64,000 nucleotides of DNA from Agathobaculum butyriciproducens. Lineage in GTDB: Bacteria; Bacillota; Clostridia; Oscillospirales; Butyricicoccaceae. The notes under the pieces were generated by a model. The model was not told the origin of the DNA and searched no databases. It saw only the letters and a program-made list of their open reading frames with translations. The first letter of the stretch is position 1. Each line of letters starts with the position of its first letter. Shown in pieces: positions 1 through 8,397 of the stretch. The DNA is taken from NCBI GenBank assembly GCA_003096535.1, contig QEKJ01000002.1:62001-126000 (forward strand), written 5' to 3'. The translations under genes were made by a program, and so were the position numbers.

Positions 1-454
1 CGAGTTCCGTGAGGCCGGTCTGTCCTTCTCGCCGAGTGCGATGCAGGAGCTGCATACCATGTGCGAAGCGGTTGCCGAGGTGCTCGACATGACCGTTGAC
101 GGCTATGACAATCAGGCTGTTTCGACCGCCCGTATGGTCGAGCCACTGGAAGAAGTTGTGGATACGATGAAGGAGCGTCTCAAGAGCCGCCACATCGAGC
201 GTCTGGGCCGGAACGAGTGCACCATGCAGACCGGTATCCACTTCCTGGATATTGTGCATGACCTTGAGAAGATCAGCGACCACTGCTCGAATATCGCCAT
301 TTATACCATCCAGCTGGCCGAGGGCGCAGCCGAGTTTGATACGCACGCCTACGTCAAGCAGGCGTATAAGGAGACCCCGCAGTTCGCGGAGAAGCTCAAA
401 TTCTATCAGAATAAGTACCTCACCAAGATTGATGAAGTCGAGGCGATGGAGTAA
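1..454 (+). CDS. Na/Pi cotransporter family protein, C-terminal PhoU domain (5' truncated by window)
   Basis: The reading frame is open from base 2 and ends at the stop at 452-454, so only about the last 150 residues are visible. They form a helical PhoU-like domain with the pattern FLDIVHDLEKISDHCSNIA near the end, typical of the cytoplasmic C-terminus of Na+/phosphate cotransporter (NptA/YjbB-like) proteins of Firmicutes. The membrane part lies before the window. An internal ATG at 41 is unlikely to be the start because the frame continues upstream with matching protein sequence. The alternative is a free-standing PhoU, but PhoU proteins usually do not end this way. A strong terminator follows directly. 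Confidence 0.75.
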   Translation, partial: EFREAGLSFSPSAMQELHTMCEAVAEVLDMTVDGYDNQAVSTARMVEPLEEVVDTMKERLKSRHIERLGRNECTMQTGIHFLDIVHDLEKISDHCSNIAIYTIQLAEGAAEFDTHAYVKQAYKETPQFAEKLKFYQNKYLTKIDEVEAME

Positions 455-460
455 CACAAA

Positions 461-489
461 AAGAGATTGGCTTTGCCAATCTCTTTTTT
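461..489 (+). terminator. Rho-independent terminator of the Na/Pi cotransporter gene
   Basis: An 11-bp perfect stem (461-471 with 475-485, sequence AAGAGATTGGC) with a TTT loop is followed by a run of T. Confidence 0.9.
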
Positions 490-490
490 T

Positions 491-638
491 ATTGAGAATG
501 GATAATGGAGAATTGAGAATTGTGGTATCGCGCCGTGCGCGATATAATAACGCGCGCAGCGCGTACTTCCACGCGGCGAGGATGGAACTCGCGCAGGGAT
601 AGCGTCATTTTCCATTCTCCATTCTCAATTTTCCATTA
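491..638. repeat. MITE-like inverted repeat with AATGGAGAAT-type ends
   Basis: The left end (ATTGAGAATGG, AATGGAGAATTGAG) is the approximate reverse complement of the right end (CCATTCTCCATTCTCAAT). The centre is GC-rich and itself palindromic. Related ends occur at 6371-6415 and 52986-53230, so this is a dispersed non-coding repeat family. It lies between two convergent genes. Confidence 0.7.
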
Positions 639-647
639 CTTCACCGG

Positions 648-1943
648 TTAACTCAACTGCACATACTGAGTGGGATCTACCTTTTCATCATTGACCTGCA
701 CCTCAAAATGCAGATGCGGGCCGGTGGAGTTGCCGGTATTGCCGGAAAGCGCGATTTTATCGCCCTTGCTGACTACATCGCCGACCGACACGAGCAGCTG
801 TGAATTATGCCCGTACAGCGTCTTGAAGCCGTTCCGGTGGTCGAGGATGATATAGCTGCCGTAGCCGTTGCCGGAGTCCTCTGCAACGATGACCTTGCCG
901 TTATCCGCGGCATAGACCGGCGTGCCTTCGTCCACGGCGAGGTCTACGCCGCCGTGCAGGCGGCCCCAGCGGTACTTGAACGCCGAGGTGAACGTGTAGC
1001 TGGTCAGCGGCACGGCAAATTCTCCGGTGCCGATGCCAACATTGCGCGTGCCGACCTCGACAATTTCATCGGTGGCCTGCCGGAGCACGGTGCGCGCAAG
1101 GATGGTGCGCGTGCGCTCCTCGCCGTCCACGGTTTCAATCTCGGCGGTGACCTGCGCTGTGCCTGCACAGCCCTGCCGAACGGTCTCGCGGTAGGTCTGG
1201 TCCTGATTTTCGTTCTCCTGCGTCACGGTATCGAACGGAATCTGCTCGGTGTAGGTGACGGCGCGGGTCGCGGTCACGTCAAGGCATTGCGACAGGGTAT
1301 CATACAGCGCGGAATCGGTCTCTGCAAGCGCGGCTGGCGCAACGGCCTTGTCCACGCGGACGGTCTGCAGGAAGTGTACGTTTTCGTCTGCCGCTGTCGT
1401 GTACGCGGCCTTGATCCGGTCGAGCGCGGCCTGCGCGCCGTCCGTATCGGCGGCAATGGCGGTCTGTTTGCCGTCCACCGAAATAATGGCAAGCGTGTCT
1501 AACTCGCCGCTGGCAGTAATGAGATTGCGCTCGAGTTCCTCCTGCGTCAGCAGGGGAGCGGCTGTCCGCACCGGCCTGGCCTGCAGGCGCAGCGGCAGGT
1601 AATAGTCCGTGCCGGAAACAGAGGATGCGCTGGATTCAACCGCGTTTACTGCGTTCAGCAGCGTTGCGCTATCCTCGATGACACCGAGCGGCTGACCGTC
1701 CGCAAGCAGCAGCGTGCCCGGCCGGGTCAGCAGCAGAGCGGGCAGCAGGAACAGCAGTCCGAATACGCTCAGCGCACAGACCGAACGGCGGCGGCCTGCC
1801 TGCCGCAGAACGCCGGCGAACCGGCTCCAGACCGGCAGGTCGTATACGCGGCAGATCGTGCGGTCGAGCAGCAGGATGAGCCGCAGAAGCAGGTAGAGCA
1901 GGCGTGAAATCACGCCCAAAACAAAAGATAACAGGTTTCGCAT
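648..1943 (-). CDS. M23 family metallopeptidase with G5-like domain, membrane anchored
   Basis: A 431-residue protein. Hydrophobic stretches near residues 1-27 and 55-73 suggest an N-terminal membrane anchor. A G5-like segment (about 225-300) precedes the peptidase domain. The M23 (LytM) zinc motif is complete: H330 and D334 in LHGGVDLA, and H410/H412 in HLHFE. It should cut peptidoglycan cross-links outside the membrane; related G5-M23 proteins act in cell-wall remodelling and, in spore formers, sometimes around the forespore. No operon partner: the upstream gene is 130 bp away. The substrate is not shown by the sequence. Confidence 0.85.
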   Translation of the reverse strand: MRNLLSFVLGVISRLLYLLLRLILLLDRTICRVYDLPVWSRFAGVLRQAGRRRSVCALSVFGLLFLLPALLLTRPGTLLLADGQPLGVIEDSATLLNAVNAVESSASSVSGTDYYLPLRLQARPVRTAAPLLTQEELERNLITASGELDTLAIISVDGKQTAIAADTDGAQAALDRIKAAYTTAADENVHFLQTVRVDKAVAPAALAETDSALYDTLSQCLDVTATRAVTYTEQIPFDTVTQENENQDQTYRETVRQGCAGTAQVTAEIETVDGEERTRTILARTVLRQATDEIVEVGTRNVGIGTGEFAVPLTSYTFTSAFKYRWGRLHGGVDLAVDEGTPVYAADNGKVIVAEDSGNGYGSYIILDHRNGFKTLYGHNSQLLVSVGDVVSKGDKIALSGNTGNSTGPHLHFEVQVNDEKVDPTQYVQLS

Positions 1944-2072
1944 GATGGTAGTATGGCGGAATGATGTGCGCCATATTCACTCCTTTCAATGGTTACAATT
2001 TGGTAACAGCACCAAGAATACCCATTTCAGGGAGCGAAGTCATACGAAACCTGTCGCTAAGTTATAAAATTT

Positions 2073-2975
2073 TTACTTTTTGATGGGTGTGCCCGTAAAA
2101 TCCGTGGGGAAAAAGCGCGGATCGAGCGGCTTCTGCTGATAATAGCGGTCGAGAGCGGCACGCTGCAGCGAGACTGCCAGCGGCACGGCGGCATCAAACA
2201 GATCGTAGAACGAATCCGTTCGCTCGCCGGTGCGGGATGTCCACGGACGGTGCTCCTGATTGGTGCAGTCCGCCGAGAGCGGCTCTGTCGGACGGATAAG
2301 CGAGGACGCAAAACCGGATTTGCCGATCAGGTGCTCGAACCGCTGCAGACGGCTGAGCGCAGAGGCACCCTGATGCGCGAGATGGTGCATGCGGCGCATA
2401 TCGTTCATCGAGTGGTAGACGGCGGCAGGCGTGATGTGCACGCCGTACGTCTCTCGCAGGGCCTGCGCCAGAATTTTCGCCGCGAGAGGGGACTCGGGCG
2501 CATCCGGCTCCAGCTGACGGTACGCCTCGTACTCGGCGGGCGTGTCCGAGACAAAATCCGCGATCATCACACCGTCGATGTCGCTCTCGACTAAATGGCG
2601 GCGTGCCTCGGCAGAGTAGCCCGGCATGAACTGCGACAGCCTGTCCGCCTGTGCGGAAACAAACGAATAGGTTACGCGGCTGAGTGCATAGTGCGTGCAG
2701 AATCCGAATACATACGCGAGCGCAGCCGTGTTGTGCGACGCGACGGCGGCTTTGCACAGTGACTCGAACAGCGGCGCGGGCGGCTCGGTGCAGACGCGGT
2801 TCGCCAGTCTGCGCAGGGCGGATGGGAACGGCGCGTGATAGAGCGCCAGCGGGTCCGCTCCCTGCGAGCCCCATCGGTAGGCCGCCGGATAGGAGGACGC
2901 GATATGGGCGACCGAATCACTGGTTACGCGCTGTACGGTAGCCGCAAAAATATGGTAAGTGACATAAGAAGGCAT
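2073..2975 (-). CDS. Zinc-dependent phospholipase C family protein
   Basis: A 300-residue helical protein resembling the zinc-dependent phospholipase C superfamily (PF00882 type). Its ligand-like histidines and acids are spread through helices (HIASSYPAAYRWGSQGAD near the N-terminus, FGFCTHYALSR, and later NDMRRMHHLAHQG). No signal peptide is evident, so it is probably cytoplasmic, unlike secreted clostridial toxins. Enzyme activity is inferred from the family only. It is divergent from ychF and the two promoter regions overlap: an AGTATA at 3011-3016 reads TATACT on this strand. Confidence 0.7.
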   Translation of the reverse strand: MPSYVTYHIFAATVQRVTSDSVAHIASSYPAAYRWGSQGADPLALYHAPFPSALRRLANRVCTEPPAPLFESLCKAAVASHNTAALAYVFGFCTHYALSRVTYSFVSAQADRLSQFMPGYSAEARRHLVESDIDGVMIADFVSDTPAEYEAYRQLEPDAPESPLAAKILAQALRETYGVHITPAAVYHSMNDMRRMHHLAHQGASALSRLQRFEHLIGKSGFASSLIRPTEPLSADCTNQEHRPWTSRTGERTDSFYDLFDAAVPLAVSLQRAALDRYYQQKPLDPRFFPTDFTGTPIKK

Positions 2976-3026
2976 GGCTCTTCACCTCTTGCAGACAAAT
3001 TGGTATCTTTAGTATAGCGCAAAACA

Positions 3027-3055
3027 TTGCAAAATTCCAGCGAAAGCGGTATACT
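3027..3055 (+). promoter_or_regulatory. Sigma-A type promoter of ychF
   Basis: TTGCAA (3027-3032), 17 bp, TATACT (3050-3055). The leader that follows contains a small GGGGA/TCCCC hairpin before the ribosome binding site GGAGGA. Confidence 0.75.
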
Positions 3056-3114
3056 ATTTTTATGCAGAAAACGGGGAGCAGAAAATCCCCTTATAAAGTT
3101 GGAGGAATTACATT

Positions 3115-4218
3115 ATGAAACTCGGCATCGTCGGACTGCCAAACGTCGGCAAGTCTACCTTGTTCAACGCAATTACGCAGGCGGGCGCGGAAAGCGCAAA
3201 CTATCCGTTCTGCACCATCGACCCGAACGTCGGCATGGTTGCTGTACCGGATGAGCGTCTGCAGCCGCTGACCGATCTCTATCACGCAAAGAAGACCACG
3301 CCTGCGGTGGTCGAGTTCGTGGACATCGCCGGTCTGGTGCGCGGCGCAAGCAAGGGCGAGGGTCTGGGCAACAAGTTCCTGTCCCACATCCGCGAGGTTG
3401 ACGCCATCGTTCACGTTGTCCGCTGCTTCGACAACGAGAACATCGTGCACGTTGAAGGCTCGGTCGATCCGGCCCGTGACATCGAGACCATCAACCTCGA
3501 GCTGATCCTTGCGGACATCGAGCACCTCGAGCGCCGTCTTGAGCGTACCCGCAAGGCTGCGAAGGCAGACAAGAAGCTGCTCCGTGATGTGGAAATCCTC
3601 GAGAACCTGAAGGCGCATCTGGAGGAGGGCAAGACCGCCCGCACCTTCGAGGGCTTTGGCGAGGACGAGGACATTGACCGCGTGATCGGCGAGAGCGACC
3701 TGCTGTCCGCGAAGAAGGTCATCTACGCGGCAAATATGGACGAGGAAGGCTTCACCGGCAACGATACCGAGAACGAGCGCCTCAAGGCGGTACAGGCCAT
3801 CGCAGACGCAGAAGGCGCGATGGTTCTGCCGATCTGCGCAAAGCTGGAGGAGGATATCGCCGGCATGGACGCAGAGGAGAAGGAGATGTTCCTGTCCGAG
3901 CTCGGCCTGCATGAGTCCGGTCTGGACCGTCTGATCAAGGTCTGCTACGACCTGCTCGGCCTGATGAGCTACCTCACCGCCGGCGAGCAGGAGGTTCGCG
4001 CGTGGACCATCGAGAAGGGCACAAAGGCGCCGCAGGCTGCCGGCAAGATTCACACCGACTTCGAGCGCGGCTTCATTCGCGCTGAGGTTATCAACTATAA
4101 GGACCTCATCGAGCTTGGCTCGCTGGCTGCTGCCCGCGAAAAGGGTCTGGTTCGCTCCGAGGGCAAGGAGTATGTGATGCAGGACGGCGATGTTGTTCTG
4201 TTCCGTTTCAACGTCTGA
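3115..4218 (+). CDS. ychF: Redox-regulated ATPase YchF (Obg-family)
   Basis: 367 residues, the usual length for the family. The P-loop GLPNVGKST starts at residue 7, and the N-terminal signature [12 protein letters not shown] and the DIAGLV G3 region are present, followed by the C-terminal TGS-like domain ([20 protein letters not shown]). YchF is a P-loop NTPase that prefers ATP and associates with ribosomes. The start is fixed by GGAGGAATTACATT before the ATG. It is monocistronic, with its own promoter and terminator. Confidence 0.95.
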   Translation: MKLGIVGLPNVGKSTLFNAITQAGAESANYPFCTIDPNVGMVAVPDERLQPLTDLYHAKKTTPAVVEFVDIAGLVRGASKGEGLGNKFLSHIREVDAIVHVVRCFDNENIVHVEGSVDPARDIETINLELILADIEHLERRLERTRKAAKADKKLLRDVEILENLKAHLEEGKTARTFEGFGEDEDIDRVIGESDLLSAKKVIYAANMDEEGFTGNDTENERLKAVQAIADAEGAMVLPICAKLEEDIAGMDAEEKEMFLSELGLHESGLDRLIKVCYDLLGLMSYLTAGEQEVRAWTIEKGTKAPQAAGKIHTDFERGFIRAEVINYKDLIELGSLAAAREKGLVRSEGKEYVMQDGDVVLFRFNV

Positions 4219-4236
4219 TTCAAACATTTTACGCAG

Positions 4237-4264
4237 ACCACAGTCGTTTAGACTGTGGTTTTGC
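4237..4264 (+). terminator. Terminator of ychF
   Basis: Nine-base-pair stem ACCACAGTC (4237-4245) with GACTGTGGT (4251-4259), followed by TTTGCTTT. Confidence 0.85.
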
Positions 4265-4269
4265 TTTGT

Positions 4270-4640
4270 AAAAGGAGAAATTTCGCTCCCTGAAGATAGC
4301 GTTTATCAGCAGATTTATTCATAGGTGCTGTCTGTTACAACGTGCCAACGGGTTGCGCGGCACTGTTATGCCGCGCTCTGCGGAGAGTAAACCACCTGTG
4401 TAGCAGTAATCTATCTGTGAACTGCGAATATTTCACGAAATGAACGGTAGAGTAACCCGACTGCCGTTCCCCTATAGTCTCAGCTCTGCAAATTTCGCCG
4501 TGCCCTCTTAGGAAAGTGGATGATTCACAAGAAGGAGGAAACCTCGGTGTCCTCCTTCTTGTGCCCTCGCCGGGCAGGCAAGATTCCGTTCGCTTCGCAA
4601 GCGATCGACCCCCATTTGGCGACCACACCAAAATAATCCC
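4270..4640. other. Non-coding stretch with a long perfect hairpin
   Basis: No convincing gene; the open frame on the minus strand here has low-complexity composition and no ribosome binding site. It holds a 14-bp perfect inverted repeat, CACAAGAAGGAGGA (4526-4539) with its complement at 4550-4563, without a T-run on either side. A weaker stem, AACGG...CCGTT, lies near 4443-4469. It could be a degraded repeat or an RNA. Confidence 0.4.
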
Positions 4641-4669
4641 TTGTTTTTTGTGCAGCTTTGCTGTATAAT
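4641..4669 (+). promoter_or_regulatory. Promoter of the iclR operon
   Basis: TTGTTT (4641-4646), 17 bp, TATAAT (4664-4669), 42 bp before the iclR start. Confidence 0.65.
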
Positions 4670-4710
4670 GGAGATGTGTTTTATAATACGGAACGAAGGG
4701 AAGCGTTTTC

Positions 4711-5484
4711 ATGGCGGAGCAATCGACCGTTCAATCGCTCGACCGCGCATTCGATTTGCTGGAAACTCTGTGCCGCAGCCGCAACGGCATGAGCATCGGC
4801 GGTCTGTCTGCGGAAACCGGCCTGCACAAAAGCACGGTTCACCGTCTGCTGACCAGCATGTGTGCGCGCGGCTATGTGCAGCGCGACGCGGAAACCAGCG
4901 TCTACCGCGCCGGTATGCGCCTGTGCGAGTTGAGCAGCTATATTGTGGATAATCTGGATATTGTTGAGAGAGCACGCGCGTCGCTTGAACGCCTCGAGCA
5001 GTGCACGGATGAGACGGTTCACCTTGTCATGCGCGACGACAAGGACATTGTGTACATCCACAAAGTGGATAACGGCTCGTCTGCCATCCGCATGTTCTCG
5101 CGCATCGGCATGCGCCTGCCGCTGTACTGTACGGGCGTCGGAAAGGCAATTCTTGCCACATGGGACACCGCAGAGGTGCGCGACGTGTGGCAGCACAGCG
5201 ATGTGCATGCGTGGACCGAGCACACCATCGTCGATGAGGACGCGTTTTTCCGTGAGATCGACAAGGTGCGTCAGCTTGGTTATGCGCTCGACAATGAGGA
5301 GAACGAGCTTGGCGTACGCTGCATTGCGGCCGCCATTCCGGATTACCGCGGACGCGCGTCCTACGCGATTTCGCTGTCTGCGCCGGTCAGCCGCATGACT
5401 GACCAGCGCGTGGCAGAGCTGCGTGCGCCGCTCATGGCTGCGCGGGACGAAATCGCGCGCGCGCTCGGCGGCAGCCGCTTTTGA
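4711..5484 (+). CDS. IclR family transcriptional regulator
   Basis: 257 residues with the two-domain IclR layout. A winged helix-turn-helix lies at about residues 8-65 (SLDRAFDLLETL ... GLHKSTVHRLLTSM). The C-terminal effector domain has the family landmarks CTGVGKAILA and GYALDNEENELGVRCIAAAI. Members bind small carbon compounds and control nearby catabolic genes; the ligand here is unknown. It is followed after 12 bp by a methyltransferase gene and is probably co-transcribed with it, which gives no hint of a regulated pathway. Confidence 0.9.
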   Translation: MAEQSTVQSLDRAFDLLETLCRSRNGMSIGGLSAETGLHKSTVHRLLTSMCARGYVQRDAETSVYRAGMRLCELSSYIVDNLDIVERARASLERLEQCTDETVHLVMRDDKDIVYIHKVDNGSSAIRMFSRIGMRLPLYCTGVGKAILATWDTAEVRDVWQHSDVHAWTEHTIVDEDAFFREIDKVRQLGYALDNEENELGVRCIAAAIPDYRGRASYAISLSAPVSRMTDQRVAELRAPLMAARDEIARALGGSRF

Positions 5485-5496
5485 GGAGGGCAGAGC

Positions 5497-6045
5497 ATGA
5501 ACACACTTTCGGTTGTGCATGATGTGCTCCGGCGGCAGGTTCGGGAAGGCGATTTTTGTATTGATGCGACCGCGGGCAAGGGCAGAGACACAGCGCTGCT
5601 GTGCCGTCTGACAGGCGAAAACGGCCGTGTGCTGGCCTTTGATGTGCAGGAGGATGCCGTCCGGCAGACCCGCGAGCTGCTGGCGAAGGAGCACCTCAGC
5701 GCCGAGGTGTACCTCGACAGCCACGCTAACATGGCGCACTACGCCGAACCGGAGACGGTGGACTGCATCGTGTTCAATTTCGGCCGTCTGCCCGGCGGAG
5801 ACCCGACAAAATTCACCACCGCAGAAACTTCACTGCCTGCTGTTGATGCGGGACTGAAGCTGCTCAAAAAAGGCGGATTGATGGCGCTTGCGCTCTATTA
5901 CGGCAAGGAAAACGGCTATGAGGAGCGCGACGCGATTCTGGCTCACTTGCGGGAACTCGACGACCGAACCTATACCGTGCTCGGCTGTGAATGGATGAAC
6001 CGCAAAAATGATCCGCCGCTGCCGATTTTCATCTGGAAGGAGTAA
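5497..6045 (+). CDS. mnmM: MnmM-type tRNA (mnm5s2U34) methyltransferase (class I SAM-dependent)
   Basis: 182 residues. The SAM motif I is DATAGKGRDTALL (around residue 24) and the family signature FNFGRLPGGDPTKFTT follows near residue 92. This is the pattern of the YtqB/MnmM family, which in Bacillus subtilis methylates nm5s2U34 of tRNAs. Older annotation is 'rRNA methyltransferase'. The start has the ribosome binding site GAGGAGGGC. It lies 12 bp after iclR and 6 bp before the zinc-ribbon gene. Confidence 0.8.
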   Translation: MNTLSVVHDVLRRQVREGDFCIDATAGKGRDTALLCRLTGENGRVLAFDVQEDAVRQTRELLAKEHLSAEVYLDSHANMAHYAEPETVDCIVFNFGRLPGGDPTKFTTAETSLPAVDAGLKLLKKGGLMALALYYGKENGYEERDAILAHLRELDDRTYTVLGCEWMNRKNDPPLPIFIWKE

Positions 6046-6051
6046 CGAATT

Positions 6052-6288
6052 ATGCCTTGGTGCCCGAAATGCGGCGCGGAATACGTCGAGAATGTTCGTA
6101 AATGCAAGGATTGCGACGTGAGGCTGCTCGACCATAAGCCGACACCGGACGAAATGCTTCCTCCGGACCCGAAGCTGACAGGTTGGCGGCGGTTTGTCAC
6201 AAGAGAACGATTCCTGCGCGTGCTGAAAACGCTGATCGCCATTCTGCTGGCGCTGGCGGCAGTTTATTCACTGCAGGGACTTTTGTAA
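6052..6288 (+). CDS. Small zinc-ribbon membrane protein
   Basis: 78 residues. An N-terminal treble-clef-like zinc ribbon (CPKCGAEY near residue 4 and CKDCDVRL near 18) is followed by a linker and one C-terminal membrane helix (about 58-75). It starts 6 bp after mnmM with ribosome binding site AAGGAG, so it is the third gene of the iclR operon. No function can be assigned; such proteins are common in clostridia. Confidence 0.7.
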   Translation: MPWCPKCGAEYVENVRKCKDCDVRLLDHKPTPDEMLPPDPKLTGWRRFVTRERFLRVLKTLIAILLALAAVYSLQGLL

Positions 6289-6329
6289 GATCAGCAGTTG
6301 GTAATTATTGTATAGGATGACATTCTGCA

Positions 6330-6362
6330 GGGGCGGCCGGTGGCTGCCCTTCTTTGTTTTTG
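6330..6362 (+). terminator. Terminator of the iclR-mnmM operon
   Basis: Stem GGGCGGC (6331-6337) with GCTGCCC (6343-6349), then TTCTTTGTTTTT. The hairpin resembles the GGGGCGGCC-type palindromes inside the repeat at 52986-53230. Confidence 0.6.
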
Positions 6363-6370
6363 TAAAATAA

Positions 6371-6415
6371 AATGGAGAACGGATGACATCAGTTCACGTC
6401 ATTTTCCATTCTCCA
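6371..6415. repeat. Minimal copy of the AATGGAGAAT inverted repeat
   Basis: AATGGAGAACGGATGAC at the left faces GTCATTTTCCATTCTCCAT at the right, with almost no interior. It shares its ends with the repeats at 491-638 and 52986-53230. Confidence 0.6.
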
Positions 6416-6420
6416 TATAT

Positions 6421-6475
6421 ACAAAAAGCCGGATAAGGAACAGGTATCTCAACCTGTCACCTTATCCGGCTTGTC
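6421..6475 (-). terminator. Terminator of the acyl-CoA ligase gene
   Basis: A compound hairpin: 13-bp outer stem (6426-6438 with 6460-6472, AAGCCGGATAAGG) and inner stem ACAGGT/ACCTGT. On the minus strand it ends in TTTTTGT. Confidence 0.8.
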
Positions 6476-6525
6476 ATTTCTGATGAATGACTTGCCCTCC
6501 GTATTTTAACAATAGGGAACGGCTG

Positions 6526-8151
6526 TCAAGCCTTGTTGCGCAGGGCGCGGTGCATGATTTTGCCGGTCGCGGTGTGCGGCAGGGAATCAACGATGTTGTA
6601 GATGCGCGGCCACTTGTACGAGGACAGCACGGGACTGTTCGTGCAGTACTCCTTCAGCTCCTCAACGGTGAGGGAGGGATCGCTCGGCACAACATATGCC
6701 GCAACGACTTCGCCGCGCAGCTTGTCCGGCGCACCGATAACGGCGCTCTCTGCGACCTTGGGATGGTCGTTCAGCACGGCCTCGATCTGCGGCGGATAGA
6801 TGTTCTCGCCGGCGGAAACGATCATATCGTCCTTGCGGCCGCGCACGGTGACGAACTCGTTCTCGTCCCATGTGCCGACATCGCCGGTGTACAGAAAGCC
6901 CTTGTAGAACTTCTGTTCGGTCATTTCCGGGTTATTATAGTAACAAAATGCGCTCTTTGCCGGAGAGGAAATGATAATCTCGCCCTCGGCCACGTTGTCG
7001 TGCGGGACCAGATCGTCCGGCTCGGAATGGGAGCCGTCCTCGCGCAGCTTTACGATGCGGACCTCGTCATCCGTACACGAGCGGCCGGCCGAGCCTGCGT
7101 TATCCGGCAGGTCGAACGGGCGCAGAAATGTGTTCCAGAAGGATTCCGTCGTGCCGTAGCCGTTGAAAATGTTCGGCGTGAGCAGCTTCATGTACTTCTC
7201 GCATGCGCTCTTTTCAAACGGCGCGCCCATGGTGACAATGCCGCGCAGCGCGGACAGGTCGTGCGGGGTGCGCTCCTGCGTGCGGGCGAGCATGGCAATG
7301 ATGGTCGGTACACCGATCAGGAACGAAATGTTGTACTTCGCGGCATATTCCAGGCAGCGCTTCGGTGCAAAATCGCGCAGAATGACAACTTCACCGCCCG
7401 CATAGAGGGTCGGGCACGGGCCGCCGGAGTGGATGCCGCCGCGGTGGAACCACGGGGTCATGTTCATCGTGCGGTCGGTCGGACCGAGAGGGAAGTGCAT
7501 CATAACGTCATGCGCGGAAAGCACCTCGTTGATATTGTTGATCGGCACGCCCTTCGGACGGTTGGTTGTGCCGGAAGTGTACAGACGGGTGGTCTCGTCG
7601 TAGATGTGCGGGTCGAAGTCGATCGGCGGGTCGTTCTCCGGCTGATCGGCAACGTAATCCGCATAGCGCACCTGACCGGCAGGTACGGCATCATCCGCGC
7701 CGACAACGATCTTGATAGCAGGCTTGCTCTCGCACAGGTCGAGCGCACCGCCGGACAGCTCGCCGAACTCGGCGTCGTAGATGAAAGCTTTGGGCGTGCT
7801 GTCATCAATGACGAGTGCAATCTCGCCTGCGCCCTGCCGGTAGTTGACCGGACACGCGACCGCACCAATCTTGTGCGCCGCCAGATAGCAGAAAACAAAC
7901 TCCGGCGAATTGAGCAGGGTGAACATGACAACATCGTTCTTGCCGACGCCGTCCGCGCGCAGCGCATGCGCCAGACGGTTGGCTTCGGCGTTCAGTTCGC
8001 GGTAGGTCCAGCGGCGGCCGGAATGCGGGTCAAAGAGTGCCGGTCGGCTGCCGAAACGCGAAACATTGCGCAGGAAACCGTTCAGATAGGTGAAACGGGT
8101 TTCAAATGTGTCGCGGAACATGGAAATATCATAGGTGTATTCGTGACTCAA
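6526..8151 (-). CDS. Class I adenylate-forming enzyme, acyl-CoA synthetase (AMP-binding)
   Basis: 541 residues of the ANL superfamily. Motifs: A3 loop YTSGTTNRPKGVP (around residue 190), A5 GYGTTE (around 335), A7 YTGDVG (around 421), and the C-terminal catalytic lysine in TATGKIMHR. It should activate a carboxylic acid, probably a fatty acid, with ATP and load it on CoA. Substrate is not determined by sequence. It is monocistronic, next to fabF, and its promoter region shares a CTACTTAA box with that of fabF, suggesting joint control of lipid genes. The ATG at 8149-8151 is preceded by AAGAGGTGATCCC. Confidence 0.85.
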   Translation of the reverse strand: MSHEYTYDISMFRDTFETRFTYLNGFLRNVSRFGSRPALFDPHSGRRWTYRELNAEANRLAHALRADGVGKNDVVMFTLLNSPEFVFCYLAAHKIGAVACPVNYRQGAGEIALVIDDSTPKAFIYDAEFGELSGGALDLCESKPAIKIVVGADDAVPAGQVRYADYVADQPENDPPIDFDPHIYDETTRLYTSGTTNRPKGVPINNINEVLSAHDVMMHFPLGPTDRTMNMTPWFHRGGIHSGGPCPTLYAGGEVVILRDFAPKRCLEYAAKYNISFLIGVPTIIAMLARTQERTPHDLSALRGIVTMGAPFEKSACEKYMKLLTPNIFNGYGTTESFWNTFLRPFDLPDNAGSAGRSCTDDEVRIVKLREDGSHSEPDDLVPHDNVAEGEIIISSPAKSAFCYYNNPEMTEQKFYKGFLYTGDVGTWDENEFVTVRGRKDDMIVSAGENIYPPQIEAVLNDHPKVAESAVIGAPDKLRGEVVAAYVVPSDPSLTVEELKEYCTNSPVLSSYKWPRIYNIVDSLPHTATGKIMHRALRNKA

Positions 8152-8223
8152 GGGATCACCTCTTAATAATTTGTATGGGGAATTAGCAATTCATAATTAC
8201 CTCAGGGGATGGTTGTATGTAGA

Positions 8224-8275
8224 GTTAAAAACTACTTAACGAATATTATAATACCATACAATCACGAAATTGCAA
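8224..8275 (-). promoter_or_regulatory. Promoter and candidate operator of the acyl-CoA ligase gene
   Basis: On the minus strand: -35 TTGCAA (8270-8275), 19 bp, -10 TATAAT (8245-8250). Just downstream is a 5-bp inverted repeat GTTAA-N7-TTAAC (8224-8240). It contains CTACTTAA (8232-8239), also found downstream of the fabF -10. Confidence 0.5.
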
Positions 8276-8288
8276 GAAGAAAAATCTT

Positions 8289-8321
8289 ACAGGGACACAG
8301 GCTGCATGCCGATGTCCCTGT
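8289..8321 (-). terminator. Terminator of fabF
   Basis: Nine-base-pair stem ACAGGGACA (8289-8297) with TGTCCCTGT (8313-8321). Reading on the minus strand it is followed by AAGATTTTT. Confidence 0.7.
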
Positions 8322-8397
8322 TATATTTATTTGCAATAGGATAAAAATTCGCAATTTTAAGGATACATAATCACTAACTGCGTATTCTTGATAGGAA

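Noticed and set aside
4335-4712. A 125-codon minus-strand frame before iclR
   Set aside because: No ribosome binding site, odd composition (many R, H, S), and it covers the iclR promoter and a long hairpin.
6487-8166. A 559-codon frame on the + strand opposite the acyl-CoA ligase
   Set aside because: The minus-strand gene has complete ANL motifs; the opposite frame is an effect of high GC codons.
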